Positions 7,701 through 13,828 of a stretch of 23,345 nt of DNA are shown piece by piece. The stretch is from Gammaproteobacteria bacterium (GTDB taxonomy: Bacteria > Pseudomonadota > Gammaproteobacteria > Steroidobacterales > SZUA-146). How positions within the stretch are numbered: the first letter of the stretch is position 1; every line of letters starts with the position of its first letter. Below the pieces are notes generated by a model that saw nothing but the letters and a program-made list of their open reading frames with translations, made no database searches and was not told the origin of the DNA. The translations under genes and the position numbers were made by a program. The stretch lies in assembly GCA_003228965.1 (NCBI GenBank), contig QIGP01000191.1:1-23345 (forward strand), given 5' to 3'.

Positions 7701-10189
7701 AGCCAGTCGCCTGAAGCCGTACAGGTATCTGCGTTACTGGAATTCCAGTTAAGCTGAACAGAACCACCGGAAAGCACGCTGGTTGAACTTGCGTTCAACT
7801 GAACTGTTGGCGAAGCATCGCCATCTCTCACAGGGGTGTCAATGTCGTTGAGCGAAACAATGACTTCGTCATAGAGCGTGTACGTATCCTCACGCGATTG
7901 GTTTGCACTTTTGCTCGTGTCGTACGGCAGCAACCAAAGCGTGTTGTGCGCTGGGCCATTACCCAGATCCAGGTCATTCCGATCGATAATCAGGTCCCAT
8001 TCGCCACCTTCTTCAGCCGCCCATATCTTGACCTGAGAATTCGCTGTTCCGGTGCCCTGACTCCCTAACTTGACCCAAATTTTGAACGTTACCCACTCGT
8101 TTTGCCGGTACGTAAAGGCACCAGTCAATGGATCGGGAACGCCTGTATCATCACCGTAAGAGTAAAAACCGCCGAAACGAGCGCGGTCGTTTTCGCACGC
8201 TGAGCCAACGTTTTGAGGACCCCGGTCAACGGCGTTTTGATAAATGAAATCGCTACCGGAACAGGCGGTACTGGCGCTGACATCCCAACCAGGGTAAGCG
8301 CCGTTGCTGTTTCGGTTGTAGCCCTGAACAAGTCCACGATAACCGTTGTTGTTCAATACTATTTCGTTGAGCTGGTTTGATCCGGTTTCACCGGTCTGAT
8401 TCTCGCCGTTCATTTCAGCCGCGTTACGACTGATGATGGACTGTTTCCAACCTCCGCCGTTAAACACGTGGGTGGCAAAGTACGCTGGGAAGTACTGGCG
8501 GTACGACACGTAAAACTCATCACCTTGAGTAAATTCACGTTCGTCGTTCGACAACCATCGACGCCAGCTACCAGAAGCTGCACCGTCGGTTTTTAAAATA
8601 TCCATACGCAACGCGCCGTTACCCGATACTACGTTGTTGTTTTCCCAACTCACATGGTCCTGTGTGCTGTCGAGGTGCTTCCAATTGGTTACGTCCGTCT
8701 GTGCATCGAAACGCGTAGACATCAGCACGCCTGAAGCCGTGGAACGCGTTTCCCAGTCTGAGCCCCCTGGCGGAGGTGGCGGTGGAGGCGGCGTAGTATC
8801 GGCAACGGTTACGTCAACAGAATCAGTCGCATCGCCACCGCTTCCTGAACACGTCAGAGAAAATGATGCGTCGGCTTGCTGGTTGGCAAGCACCTCGTTA
8901 CCCGAAACAGATTTGTTCCCGGACCAATCGCCGCTTGCCACACAACCCGTTGCGTTGGTGCTGGTCCACGACAACGTCACGTCGGCACCCATTTCGATCT
9001 CGGCCGCACTGGCCGTTAGATTAACTGTAGGTACAGGTGGTGGTGGTGCACCACCACCCGTGGGCTTGTAGATGTGTACGTTCTGGTCAATAGCGTTGGC
9101 AAGCACAAACGCGCCGATTGAAGGTGCATAGCGAAAACGACCGTAAACGCCGTTGTTAGATTGCACCCCAGGAGTGGCACTCCCCGGAGGCGTGATTTTT
9201 GCAACCGACAACGTTTGTGCGTCAATGATGTAGACGGTTCTACCACCTGTCCAGGCGACATAGTTGTCGTTTACCGGGTCGTAATCCAGACCCATCTGGG
9301 ATGAGTTAGCTAACTCCAAACCGCCACTGCCGGTGAACGTCGAATTGTTTAGAAGGTTTTCGTATCCAGGAGTAGAAGAGTTGAGATCCCAGTACATGGC
9401 CTGGGTTTGAGAACCACCTAACACAAGCATTTTGTTGCGTGACGTGTCGACGGCCGGTGTCGCATAGATATGTAGAGGTTGTTGTGTCAGATAAGTATGT
9501 GTATTAGTAGCAGGATTGTACTTGTACATGCGACCGCCACCTGAGCGGTGGTAATACACCGTGTCGGTAACACGATTGTACGCAGCGTAGCCTACAACCA
9601 TGCTGCCGTTAGAATCGCCGTCGGCTCCACGGGACCAGTCCAGGCTGGCCTGATCGAAATCCAGCTTCCAGAATTTAGCGTCTCCACTCGAACCACCCGG
9701 ACTCCTGGCATAGGCACCAGCCGACAAAAACATGTTTTGCGACTCAACAAACACAGTGCTGTTGTAGGTGTGTCTCGACACCGGCCTGCCGTCCGGATAC
9801 TGGCCAGCCGCTTCGTGCGCACCAGTAGCGGCGTACGGCGACGGCGGCATGATTTGCTGCCACGACTCTGTATCAAGGTCGAAGCCATACACGTCGTTAC
9901 CGTAGTACGACTGGTGACCACCACCAAAAACGATTAGGCGATTTTGAACCGTGTCGAACGCGCCGCCGTTCCAGGCGTCCATAATCCCGAAAAAACCCTG
10001 GTTAGGTCCGGAATAATTACAATTGTCACCAGGGCACGGATTTAGTACTTCAAGCCTGGAACTGGGTACTTCGTACCACTGCCCCGGTTGCAGGTTTCCT
10101 GCGATGTCAGCGTTAGCCATTGAGGTTAGCGCAACTGCCGCCAAAGCAGTGACAAATCGAGTGATTCTATTCGAAGGGTACATTGTCAT
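1748..10189 (-). CDS. Giant secreted multidomain surface protein with 17 Ig-like repeats and a GlyGly-CTERM sorting tail
   Basis: The protein has 2813 residues, starting at ATG with a second in-frame ATG two codons later. Domains by eye: signal peptide (about 1-27, ending SMANA); kelch/galactose-oxidase-like propeller (about 30-378, with RLIVFGGGHQSYYGNDVYGF and KMLVLGGSQTQAMYWDL); Ig-like repeat 1 (385-463); Pro linker; a lectin- or lyase-like jelly-roll candidate (about 478-790, W-rich, 'EWVTFKIWVKLG'); repeat 2; a Big-like domain (873-985); twelve tandem Ig-like repeats (988-1957); a LamG-like domain (1958-2170); three more Ig-like repeats (2173-2415); thrombospondin type 3 calcium loops (2416-2490, 2594-2625); an FnIII-like module; a choice-of-anchor U-like domain (about 2625-2760, ATLRLVDGGLGDQDGIVNG); a Pro spacer; and a GlyGly-CTERM tail (GGGGALNWLPLMLIGG, then ARRRYR). 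Each Ig-like unit is about 80 residues with two Cys in the pattern SCxASGDWSG...LxCSGxGG. Known of the tail: rhombosortase cleavage after export, usually type II secretion. The adhesin or matrix-binding role is inferred; an enzymatic role for the inserts is possible. The leader holds a c-di-GMP riboswitch. Confidence 0.9.
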   Translation of the reverse strand: MTMYPSNRITRFVTALAAVALTSMANADIAGNLQPGQWYEVPSSRLEVLNPCPGDNCNYSGPNQGFFGIMDAWNGGAFDTVQNRLIVFGGGHQSYYGNDVYGFDLDTESWQQIMPPSPYAATGAHEAAGQYPDGRPVSRHTYNSTVFVESQNMFLSAGAYARSPGGSSGDAKFWKLDFDQASLDWSRGADGDSNGSMVVGYAAYNRVTDTVYYHRSGGGRMYKYNPATNTHTYLTQQPLHIYATPAVDTSRNKMLVLGGSQTQAMYWDLNSSTPGYENLLNNSTFTGSGGLELANSSQMGLDYDPVNDNYVAWTGGRTVYIIDAQTLSVAKITPPGSATPGVQSNNGVYGRFRYAPSIGAFVLANAIDQNVHIYKPTGGGAPPPPVPTVNLTASAAEIEMGADVTLSWTSTNATGCVASGDWSGNKSVSGNEVLANQQADASFSLTCSGSGGDATDSVDVTVADTTPPPPPPPPGGSDWETRSTASGVLMSTRFDAQTDVTNWKHLDSTQDHVSWENNNVVSGNGALRMDILKTDGAASGSWRRWLSNDEREFTQGDEFYVSYRQYFPAYFATHVFNGGGWKQSIISRNAAEMNGENQTGETGSNQLNEIVLNNNGYRGLVQGYNRNSNGAYPGWDVSASTACSGSDFIYQNAVDRGPQNVGSACENDRARFGGFYSYGDDTGVPDPLTGAFTYRQNEWVTFKIWVKLGSQGTGTANSQVKIWAAEEGGEWDLIIDRNDLDLGNGPAHNTLWLLPYDTSKSANQSREDTYTLYDEVIVSLNDIDTPVRDGDASPTVQLNASSTSVLSGGSVQLNWNSSNADTCTASGDWLGSKATSGSESVGPLAANSTFVLSCTNAAGTRSDEVNVTIEQAVSYTISQSFSADHNEMLLLDGTTVSGSMFAYLTPETNVDEVHFFLDDLSASGTAQHIETVAPFDFMYSGLQGSQGFSTIQLANGTHTLTAEIILQNGDTELASVSFIVSNQIIVPPPTVTFSADPVSVEFNGFTTLSWQSSSADSCVASGDWSGARPVNGSESIGPLQSTQTFFLSCSGAGGTESKSVIVLVASPEAPELTFNASPASIDFNGSTTLVWSAQNASTCSASGNWSGSRSTSGSETVGGLQSDATFMLSCTGPGGTVQRSATVTVAPIDPPVVTLNANPNTIDFDAAATLSWSSQNAQSCVASDGWTGARNTSGSTTVGPLQTTTTFTLVCSGEGGSGNASTTVAVGAAPAPTLIFNVIPDTVEFNGFAVANWNTTNATSCTASGDWSGTRGPSGLQSFGQLQSDVSLTLTCQGPGGSVTDTKVITVNDAALPEITMSISPGVVEFNGAAQITWSVSNADSCAASGAWSGSRNLTGLETVGPLQQDQSYTLSCSGVGGDVSETVSVEVTAAAPTVDLTAAPLSVAFGEQTNLSWTSAHADSCTASGAWSGSVGTTGLSFASGALTANSAFTITCTGEGGSISDTVNVSVAAAGSPSVSFVATPTSVVAGGSTTLIWTSSNTDSCTASGDWSGTLATSGNQAVGPLDVDSTFVLSCGGAGGDASQTLTVPILLPSATVSIDAAPSTVDYDGTTVLTWSSENASSCEAFGSWSGSKALNGSLSIDNLTSSSSYALFCEGDGGSGSDLVTVNVNSAPLPQVALGIDQSSVDYGGTVTLTWSTQDAATCEAFGGWTGARGLSGTELVGPVTADSEFVLVCSGAGGQADSTVLVDVVIDTPTLELTASPTQVGFGGSTTLSWNSTGADSCEAFGSWAGAKAISGTEQITGLDKDSNFVMLCSGPGGEANETVTVVVDASPAPVIDFFASPESVQFGGSVTLSWTTENATTCDAFGGWSGAQGTDGSFVITDLQSSTSFTLLCTGPGGDQVETRNVEVSDAPAPSINFNLEPGFIRYGGSAILTWSVESADSCVASGDWSGDKTLNNTETIDNLFSSASFSLTCSGSGGGASVSVSATVAALAQMELQDFESTALNTDPVGWFDTGANFLQSSNQSAFKVQSVAGSNALALTAVEGIDLHSHYVLDNAFTWQDYRFSGRIRIDNYEDKAGVTFLSNMPISGHYYRLGVNETGSTFVLSSHGTGDAACVGDLDTGVEAEPGHWYRFAVEANSSGSSTNIKGSVWTDDSPEPEVWQTECNDAGVFRLGKGTVGIWASIQGQTADGAWDEMLVSPLSEPPTLPPTLSFFAGSTTVASQSSTTLHWEADNADSCTASGDWTVPGPRGTVNSEQTGALTEDSTFTLTCSGEGGSVTQSLVVTIGDSVAPTVALSADPVNPTTGDTVTVSWNATDAAICTATGDWFGSRAVSGSQEFTNIQTDLSLGLECIGIGGTVSETLEVILADVIRDPELEFSILPMALGVDGTAVLAWQSENTLSCEASGSWSGTVSTGGFQLVGPVSVSETYVLTCTGRGGDVQDAIEISYIDGDADGMPDIWESAFFGSLQNNGQGDSDGDGLSDHDEYLAGTNPLKTDTDGDGESDGSEVEFGSNPRDPNDNFNNSAPSKPVLEDTPNASLSELVLDSTNGYSDPDGNPIGYSEWEMALDDQFLLVVMNRSVMGGTSITVPTGVMDPGETYYARTRHFDDTAIPSAWSDVVVVTANTSYLNDSDGDGINDEYQVPAGADTNANGIADELEGICNLYDAQGRNVIGLATNSGTMRCYTSVPNSAMNLDKLGSDVELPVGMFTFRIEDLIVDQVSPTEVFVSIWLPENYDPASGWQKYDEATGQLVDYSDYITYNDNRATLRLVDGGLGDQDGIVNGIIVDPSGPVVPKEGEVPAPLPPPAPPPVPPTNSPSDGGGGALNWLPLMLIGGVAARRRYRNH

Positions 10190-10200
10190 TTGATCTCAGC

Positions 10201-10233
10201 AAAAAAAATTCGAGTGGTTTGATCAAATAACTC
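10201..10233 (-). terminator. Candidate terminator (riboswitch expression platform) just before the giant gene
   Basis: In the minus-strand leader, GAGT-TA-TTT-GATC-AAA-CC-ACTC (10212-10233) can fold into a 4+3 bp hairpin with a 2x2 internal loop. Three nt later comes a run of eight U (10201-10208), ending 11 nt before the start codon. The stem is weak for a terminator, but its position after the riboswitch and before the start codon fits a premature-termination switch. Confidence 0.4.
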
Positions 10234-10305
10234 TGTCGCAAAGGATGGGTTAGAACAAGAATACACAGCGCACCATTCAGAGTGTGTACTTTTACTTGCA
10301 ACCAT

Positions 10306-10333
10306 CAACTTTCAATACTCGTATTAAAAGTTG
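10306..10333 (-). promoter_or_regulatory. Stem-loop directly downstream of the riboswitch aptamer
   Basis: CAACTTT-t-AATA-CGAG-TATT-g-AAAGTTG forms an 11-bp stem with one mismatch and a tetraloop, starting 7 nt after the conserved 3' strand of the aptamer. It has no U run, so it is more likely an anti-terminator, a spacer or part of the switching structure than a terminator. Confidence 0.4.
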
Positions 10334-10340
10334 TTATCTT

Positions 10341-10432
10341 TGGTAATCCCGCTGTCGTAAAATGCGTGAAGAACACGCCACTCCTTAGACCGGTAACTTT
10401 GCGACCTCGCCTTTCGACGAGTGAGCCTTTGT
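10341..10432 (-). promoter_or_regulatory. Cyclic di-GMP-I (GEMM-I) riboswitch aptamer
   Basis: The minus strand shows, in the right order, the landmarks of the GEMM-I aptamer as known from the Vibrio Vc2 example. These are AAAGGCTCAC, a stem capped by a GAAA tetraloop (CTCGTC-GAAA-GGCGAG), the highly conserved GGTCGCAAAG, CCGGTCTAAGG (tetraloop receptor), a variable hairpin (GCGTG...CACGC), and ACGACAGCGGGATTACC closing the fold. The Vc2 counterparts are GGGACGCAAAG, CCGGCCUAA and GUAGCGGGGUUACC. The element lies about 150 nt before the start of the giant surface-protein gene and in the same orientation. Known role: it binds c-di-GMP and switches transcription or translation of biofilm and motility genes. 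Whether c-di-GMP turns this gene on or off cannot be decided by eye. Confidence 0.92.
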
Positions 10433-10446
10433 CAAAAACTGAAGGC

Positions 10447-10452
10447 AGTATG
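10447..10452 (-). promoter_or_regulatory. Candidate -10 box of the riboswitch/giant-gene promoter
   Basis: CATACT on the minus strand (4 of 6 matches to TATAAT) would place the start of transcription near 10440, just before the aptamer at 10432. The CRP-like site centre (10481.5) then falls about 41.5 bp upstream, the spacing of class II CRP-dependent promoters, which often lack a good -35 box. No good -35 is seen. Confidence 0.4.
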
Positions 10453-10473
10453 CGCCTGCGAAAATTACCAGTA

Positions 10474-10489
10474 TGTGACATTGATCACG
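10474..10489. promoter_or_regulatory. CRP/Vfr-like operator
   Basis: TGTGACATTGATCACG matches the CRP consensus TGTGA-N6-TCACA in 9 of 10 conserved positions. It lies immediately upstream of the riboswitch. A CRP-family regulator (CRP, Vfr or Clp) is the natural candidate; in some of these families c-di-GMP also modulates the regulator. No regulator gene is in the window. Confidence 0.6.
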
Positions 10490-10499
10490 TTCCCTGTTG

Positions 10500-10777
10500 A
10501 ATTGAAGTTATGACAAGCTTGAGCCAACATTTCGTTGCAAGCCCCCTCAAATCTCGTCACATTCTTATAGGCAATAATAAGAATGCACGGGTAGATTAAG
10601 ACAAACAACCGTCGCAATTTAGCGACATGTTTTCCATAACTTGAGTGTAGTGTTTTGTCTGCAGTTCAAATAGCCACAGAATGCTGATCGTTATGGTTAT
10701 ACGCACGTATATGAATTATACAATTCAATTTCCGGGCAATTCTTAACAAAACGTTATATTGGAGCCGTTGCCGTTAA
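10500..10777. other. Intergenic region between the glycosyltransferase gene and the giant-gene promoter
   Basis: I see no coding sequence here. It holds an AT-rich hairpin (ATTCTTAT / ATAAGAAT, 10561-10584) and a small one (GTCGC / GCGAC, 10611-10626). Neither is followed by a T run on the strand of the upstream glycosyltransferase gene, so no clear terminator for that operon was found. A 72-residue open frame at 10282-10500 on the plus strand overlaps the riboswitch and is not considered real. Confidence 0.5.
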
Positions 10778-12028
10778 TTATGATGCAACGGCGTCCAGCA
10801 GTTTGGCAAGGTCTGCGGCTTGATTTTCCCGGGAATATTTGGATATTTGATCGGAATCGATCGATGGCACAGAACCTTCCCTGATTGAGTGCAAAAAGGC
10901 CTTGAGTGTCGCCACAATGCTGTCCCGATCGTCGATCTGCGCTATCACTCCGGCTTGCTCTTCGTTGATTGTTGCCGCCGTATCGCCAGCCGCATCGGTC
11001 AAAGCGACAATGGGTCGCCCGGCACGAAAATATTCATACAGCTTCGCCGGGATTTGCTCGTTGCAATTGGCTGCCTGAAAAATGAGTAATCCTGTACTGT
11101 CCACCATCTCTTTGAGCACTTGTTTGTAGGGAAGTGCAGGCGCCAACTCAACAATATCGCTGATGCCGTATTGTTCAAGCATCGGACGGTAATGGTCGTC
11201 ATGGCCCGTCGCGCGAAGCCGCACTCGAAGCGTCCCGGCGTCTATTAAATTATGGGACTTAAGCACAGACAGGGCCTCAAAAAACGGCCGCGGATCGCGC
11301 TCCCACGGATACAGAATTCCAGCGTGCAGCAGCACCATCGGTCCACGGTTGTTGCTCTCAAGCTCAACCTGCGTGGTCGACTGTTCGACTGCACCGAAAG
11401 AGGGCTCGTGATAGCCGTTTGGAAGGTACACGAAAGAGTCCGGATCGACACTTGGATACAGGCTTTGGTACCGCCTTGTGGCGCCTGGTGTGGTCAGTAC
11501 ACAGCGTGCCGCTGTGGTCACAATTTCCTGCTGGAACTTGAGCAGGTTCTCCCGTTCCAAAGCGTCCAACGGCCAATCTTCACAGGCCATTAGATCGCGA
11601 AAGTCGGCAATCCACGGAAGTTTAAATTCTCGCGCAAGTGTCAGTCCAATGCGGTGGGCCGTGACAATTGGATAGGTCGACCAAATAGCGTCAAATTGGT
11701 GTCGTTGCAAAATTTTGCGACCTAATCTGACGCCGTCGAATTTCCATGACATCCAGGGATCGGGCTTAGCCAATGCCCCCGGATAGCGGCCGAACAACGA
11801 CAGGTGCTTGCGTGCGTTCAACGCCCACGCCCGGTGCACAGGGACGTGATCGGGAATATCAGCCATCTCGTCATTTCCTGATTTTGCGTACGCCAACGGC
11901 TTGACGGTGAGCACCTCAACCTGCCAGCCGTGCTTGTGCAAGTAAGCAGAGTAGCGTAACGAGCGCTGTATACCGCTACTGCCTTTTACAGGTGGATAGT
12001 GGAAGGCAATGAGAAGAACGCGCTTCAC
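10778..12028 (-). CDS. Glycosyltransferase, GT4-like (GT-B fold)
   Basis: The 416-residue protein is the length of a typical GT-B glycosyltransferase. The N-terminal domain opens RVLLIAFHYPPVKGSSGIQR, the first Rossmann strand and Gly-rich loop of a GT4-like enzyme. The C-terminal domain carries KLYEYFRAGRPIVALTD (about residues 329-345), the nucleotide-sugar-binding region where GT4 enzymes have their E-x7-E motif; here the pattern is looser. It probably transfers a sugar from a nucleotide donor to a growing exopolysaccharide repeat unit on the cytoplasmic membrane face; donor and acceptor are unknown. It starts with GTG, and that GTG overlaps the stop codon of the upstream hydrolase gene (GTGA), so translation is probably coupled. 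It is the last gene of the ACP-hydrolase operon. No PEP-CTERM-specific glycosyltransferase subfamily is claimed. Confidence 0.85.
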   Translation of the reverse strand: MKRVLLIAFHYPPVKGSSGIQRSLRYSAYLHKHGWQVEVLTVKPLAYAKSGNDEMADIPDHVPVHRAWALNARKHLSLFGRYPGALAKPDPWMSWKFDGVRLGRKILQRHQFDAIWSTYPIVTAHRIGLTLAREFKLPWIADFRDLMACEDWPLDALERENLLKFQQEIVTTAARCVLTTPGATRRYQSLYPSVDPDSFVYLPNGYHEPSFGAVEQSTTQVELESNNRGPMVLLHAGILYPWERDPRPFFEALSVLKSHNLIDAGTLRVRLRATGHDDHYRPMLEQYGISDIVELAPALPYKQVLKEMVDSTGLLIFQAANCNEQIPAKLYEYFRAGRPIVALTDAAGDTAATINEEQAGVIAQIDDRDSIVATLKAFLHSIREGSVPSIDSDQISKYSRENQAADLAKLLDAVAS

Positions 12029-12870
12029 GCCTGATTCATCCAGTTACGGGCGTGTTCACCAAGCTGTTGTTTCCAGTCGGAACGGGAAAACGTGTGGTTG
12101 GCCTGAGCTATTTTGGCCTGCGTCCAGCCGTTGACGCACTTGGTCCACTGGCCAGACGACGATACGACGCCCTCAAATTCGTTAGCCGTAAAATCGTTAC
12201 CCGATAAAACCAGCAGCACCCGCCCTTCAAACTGTTGCGCACCAGCTAACATCTGCTTGCGAAAATCACCCTTTGCGGCTTCCTTCGAGCCTGCGCTATC
12301 TACGCTTGTCGCCCTGCTTAAGCGAAATTTGTTAAAGGCATCCACCATCGATGCAACAATCTTCACTTCGCCAGAAAACAGTTTGCGCCAAAACGCACCA
12401 GAAAATAGCCGTTTGCCGTAGTAGTGTTTCATAACGGCTTGCGCCTCGGTCGCTTCGCTACGCACCCAGGGATTCAGCAGGATAAGCTCGGTCACGCGGG
12501 GATCGTAGGCCGAAAACATGAGCGCGGATGAGGCGGCGTCGCACAACCCGAATACGCAAATATCGGTTAGCTCGGGAAGCTGGTCTACCAGTTCGTCAAG
12601 GGCCGCCCCAACGTCCTTGGAAATTTGCTCAAAATCCAGATAGGGACCGCTACTGTCGCCCATACCGCGGTAGTCGAAACGCAGCACAGAGGTTCCGGTT
12701 GCTGCCATGTCCCGGGCGAATTCCACAAATTGGCGATGGCTGCCTGCCCTGTATTGGGGGCCTCCTACAATGAGGAGCATTCCTCGACCGTTGGGTGTTT
12801 CTGCACTATGCAAAATACCTGTCAGAGACTCGCCTTCGCACGCAATCAATACGGCCTTTTCACGCCACAT
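12025..12870 (-). CDS. Alpha/beta hydrolase, exosortase A system-associated hydrolase 1 type
   Basis: The 281-residue alpha/beta hydrolase has the oxyanion/strand region IVGGPQYRAGSHRQF (about 34-48), VLRFDYRGMGDSSG (62-75) and a nucleophile elbow GLCDAAS (108-114). Cys110 occupies the place usually held by Ser. Plausible partners are Asp226 (LSGNDFTA) and His259 (QANHTFSR). This GGPQYRxGSHR...FDYRGMGDSxG layout is that of hydrolase 1 of XrtA loci (TIGR03100 family, from memory). These occur next to hydrolase 2 and an acyl carrier protein, as here. The substrate is unknown; release or transfer of an acyl group from the ACP is a reasonable inference. A good ribosome binding site (AGGGA, 7 nt before ATG) supports the start. 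There is a 69-nt gap from the upstream hydrolase gene and a 4-nt overlap with the downstream glycosyltransferase. Confidence 0.85.
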   Translation of the reverse strand: MWREKAVLIACEGESLTGILHSAETPNGRGMLLIVGGPQYRAGSHRQFVEFARDMAATGTSVLRFDYRGMGDSSGPYLDFEQISKDVGAALDELVDQLPELTDICVFGLCDAASSALMFSAYDPRVTELILLNPWVRSEATEAQAVMKHYYGKRLFSGAFWRKLFSGEVKIVASMVDAFNKFRLSRATSVDSAGSKEAAKGDFRKQMLAGAQQFEGRVLLVLSGNDFTANEFEGVVSSSGQWTKCVNGWTQAKIAQANHTFSRSDWKQQLGEHARNWMNQA

Positions 12871-12939
12871 GACGATCCCTGGATGTAATAGTTATGACGT
12901 TACCACCGACAACACCCAATTTCGCCGCGTGATTCATCA

Positions 12940-13821
12940 TCACGTGCGGGTTCGTATTCGTACTTGAGTCGCCTGGTGTGCACCGCTGGTCACAGCCGCG
13001 GTTGTGCGCGCGACCAGTTCAGGTACAACGACGAGTTCGGTAGCCGCCCAAAACTGCGCTCCCTCAATTACTTTCATCCGTGTATACAGTCCATTTTCGT
13101 TCCAACGCTGGACGTGGCGCGTGGCAGCAGCTGGCATCGGAGCATCGGAGGAGCCTGCGATGGCAAACCAATCAATTCTTCGAAGTTTCCGGGTATTCAG
13201 CGTATCGAGCTTAAGTAGCTGGCTTTGAGTGTACAGCTGAGGAGAAACCATATAGCCCGCAACTTCTACGGCAGTGCCTGACTTAAGCTGCGTTTGCATA
13301 TCACTGACGCTTGGCCCGGCATCATTGCTCATCATATTGGCCGCCGACTGCAACCGCAGAAATTGATTAAGCGCCTGTGCACCCGAAGTCACAGGCTGCC
13401 ATAATATGGCGTGGTTAATGGCAAGTGGGGAAACGCTCAACACGTGATCGAGCAACAACGCTCCGAAGCGAACGCAAAGTGGAATACACTCGCTAAACCC
13501 TTCGCCTGCGAGAAAATTTAGCACGTCCTCACAGTCGTCTTGCCAGTGCTCAACGCAGGCCTGACCAAAAGCGCCTTGCGAGTCTCCTGTGCCAAATGGA
13601 TCGAACACCGCAACAGCAAACCCTGCTTCGCACAGTGTTTGCGCCTGTAAGGTAAGCAGCCGGCGCGACTTGTTCATCTCTTCGGCAAACGCAGGAAGCA
13701 GCAGGACTACGCTTGTCGTCACATCGTGTGTTGGTCTGCGTACAGAAACAAACAAGTGACCCGAGCGTGCCTCAATGAATTGAGGCCTTACGTCGCGGAG
13801 AGGGTTGGTACGCGTCGCCAC
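12940..13821 (-). CDS. Alpha/beta hydrolase-like protein, exosortase A system-associated hydrolase 2 type
   Basis: A 293-residue protein read from GTG at 13821, 7 nt after the ACP stop. A TTG start at 13881 is also open, but would overlap the ACP gene by 53 nt and add a low-complexity Ser-rich extension, so I prefer the GTG. Features include LLLPAFAEEMNKSRR and VAVFDPFGTGDSQG, the hallmark PPFAEEMNKxRR and DLxGxGDSxG motifs of XrtA-associated hydrolase 2 (TIGR03101, from memory). At the nucleophile elbow the sequence is CVRFGALL, with Arg where a Ser or Cys would act. The protein may therefore not be a classical hydrolase, or may use another residue. It ends in an unusual Arg/Thr tail (QVRIRTRT). 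It sits between ACP and hydrolase 1, the usual XrtA-locus arrangement. Confidence 0.85.
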   Translation of the reverse strand: MATRTNPLRDVRPQFIEARSGHLFVSVRRPTHDVTTSVVLLLPAFAEEMNKSRRLLTLQAQTLCEAGFAVAVFDPFGTGDSQGAFGQACVEHWQDDCEDVLNFLAGEGFSECIPLCVRFGALLLDHVLSVSPLAINHAILWQPVTSGAQALNQFLRLQSAANMMSNDAGPSVSDMQTQLKSGTAVEVAGYMVSPQLYTQSQLLKLDTLNTRKLRRIDWFAIAGSSDAPMPAAATRHVQRWNENGLYTRMKVIEGAQFWAATELVVVPELVARTTAAVTSGAHQATQVRIRTRT

Positions 13822-13828
13822 GTAGTTT

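Noticed and set aside
3048..9071. Many plus-strand open frames opposite the giant gene (for example 5514-6086 and 4638-5087)
   Set aside because: They are antisense shadows of the Ig-like repeats: repetitive, Pro/Val/Ser-rich and without start signals.
10282..10500. 72-residue plus-strand open frame
   Set aside because: It lies antisense to the riboswitch, promoter and CRP-like site, and the peptide has no recognisable features.
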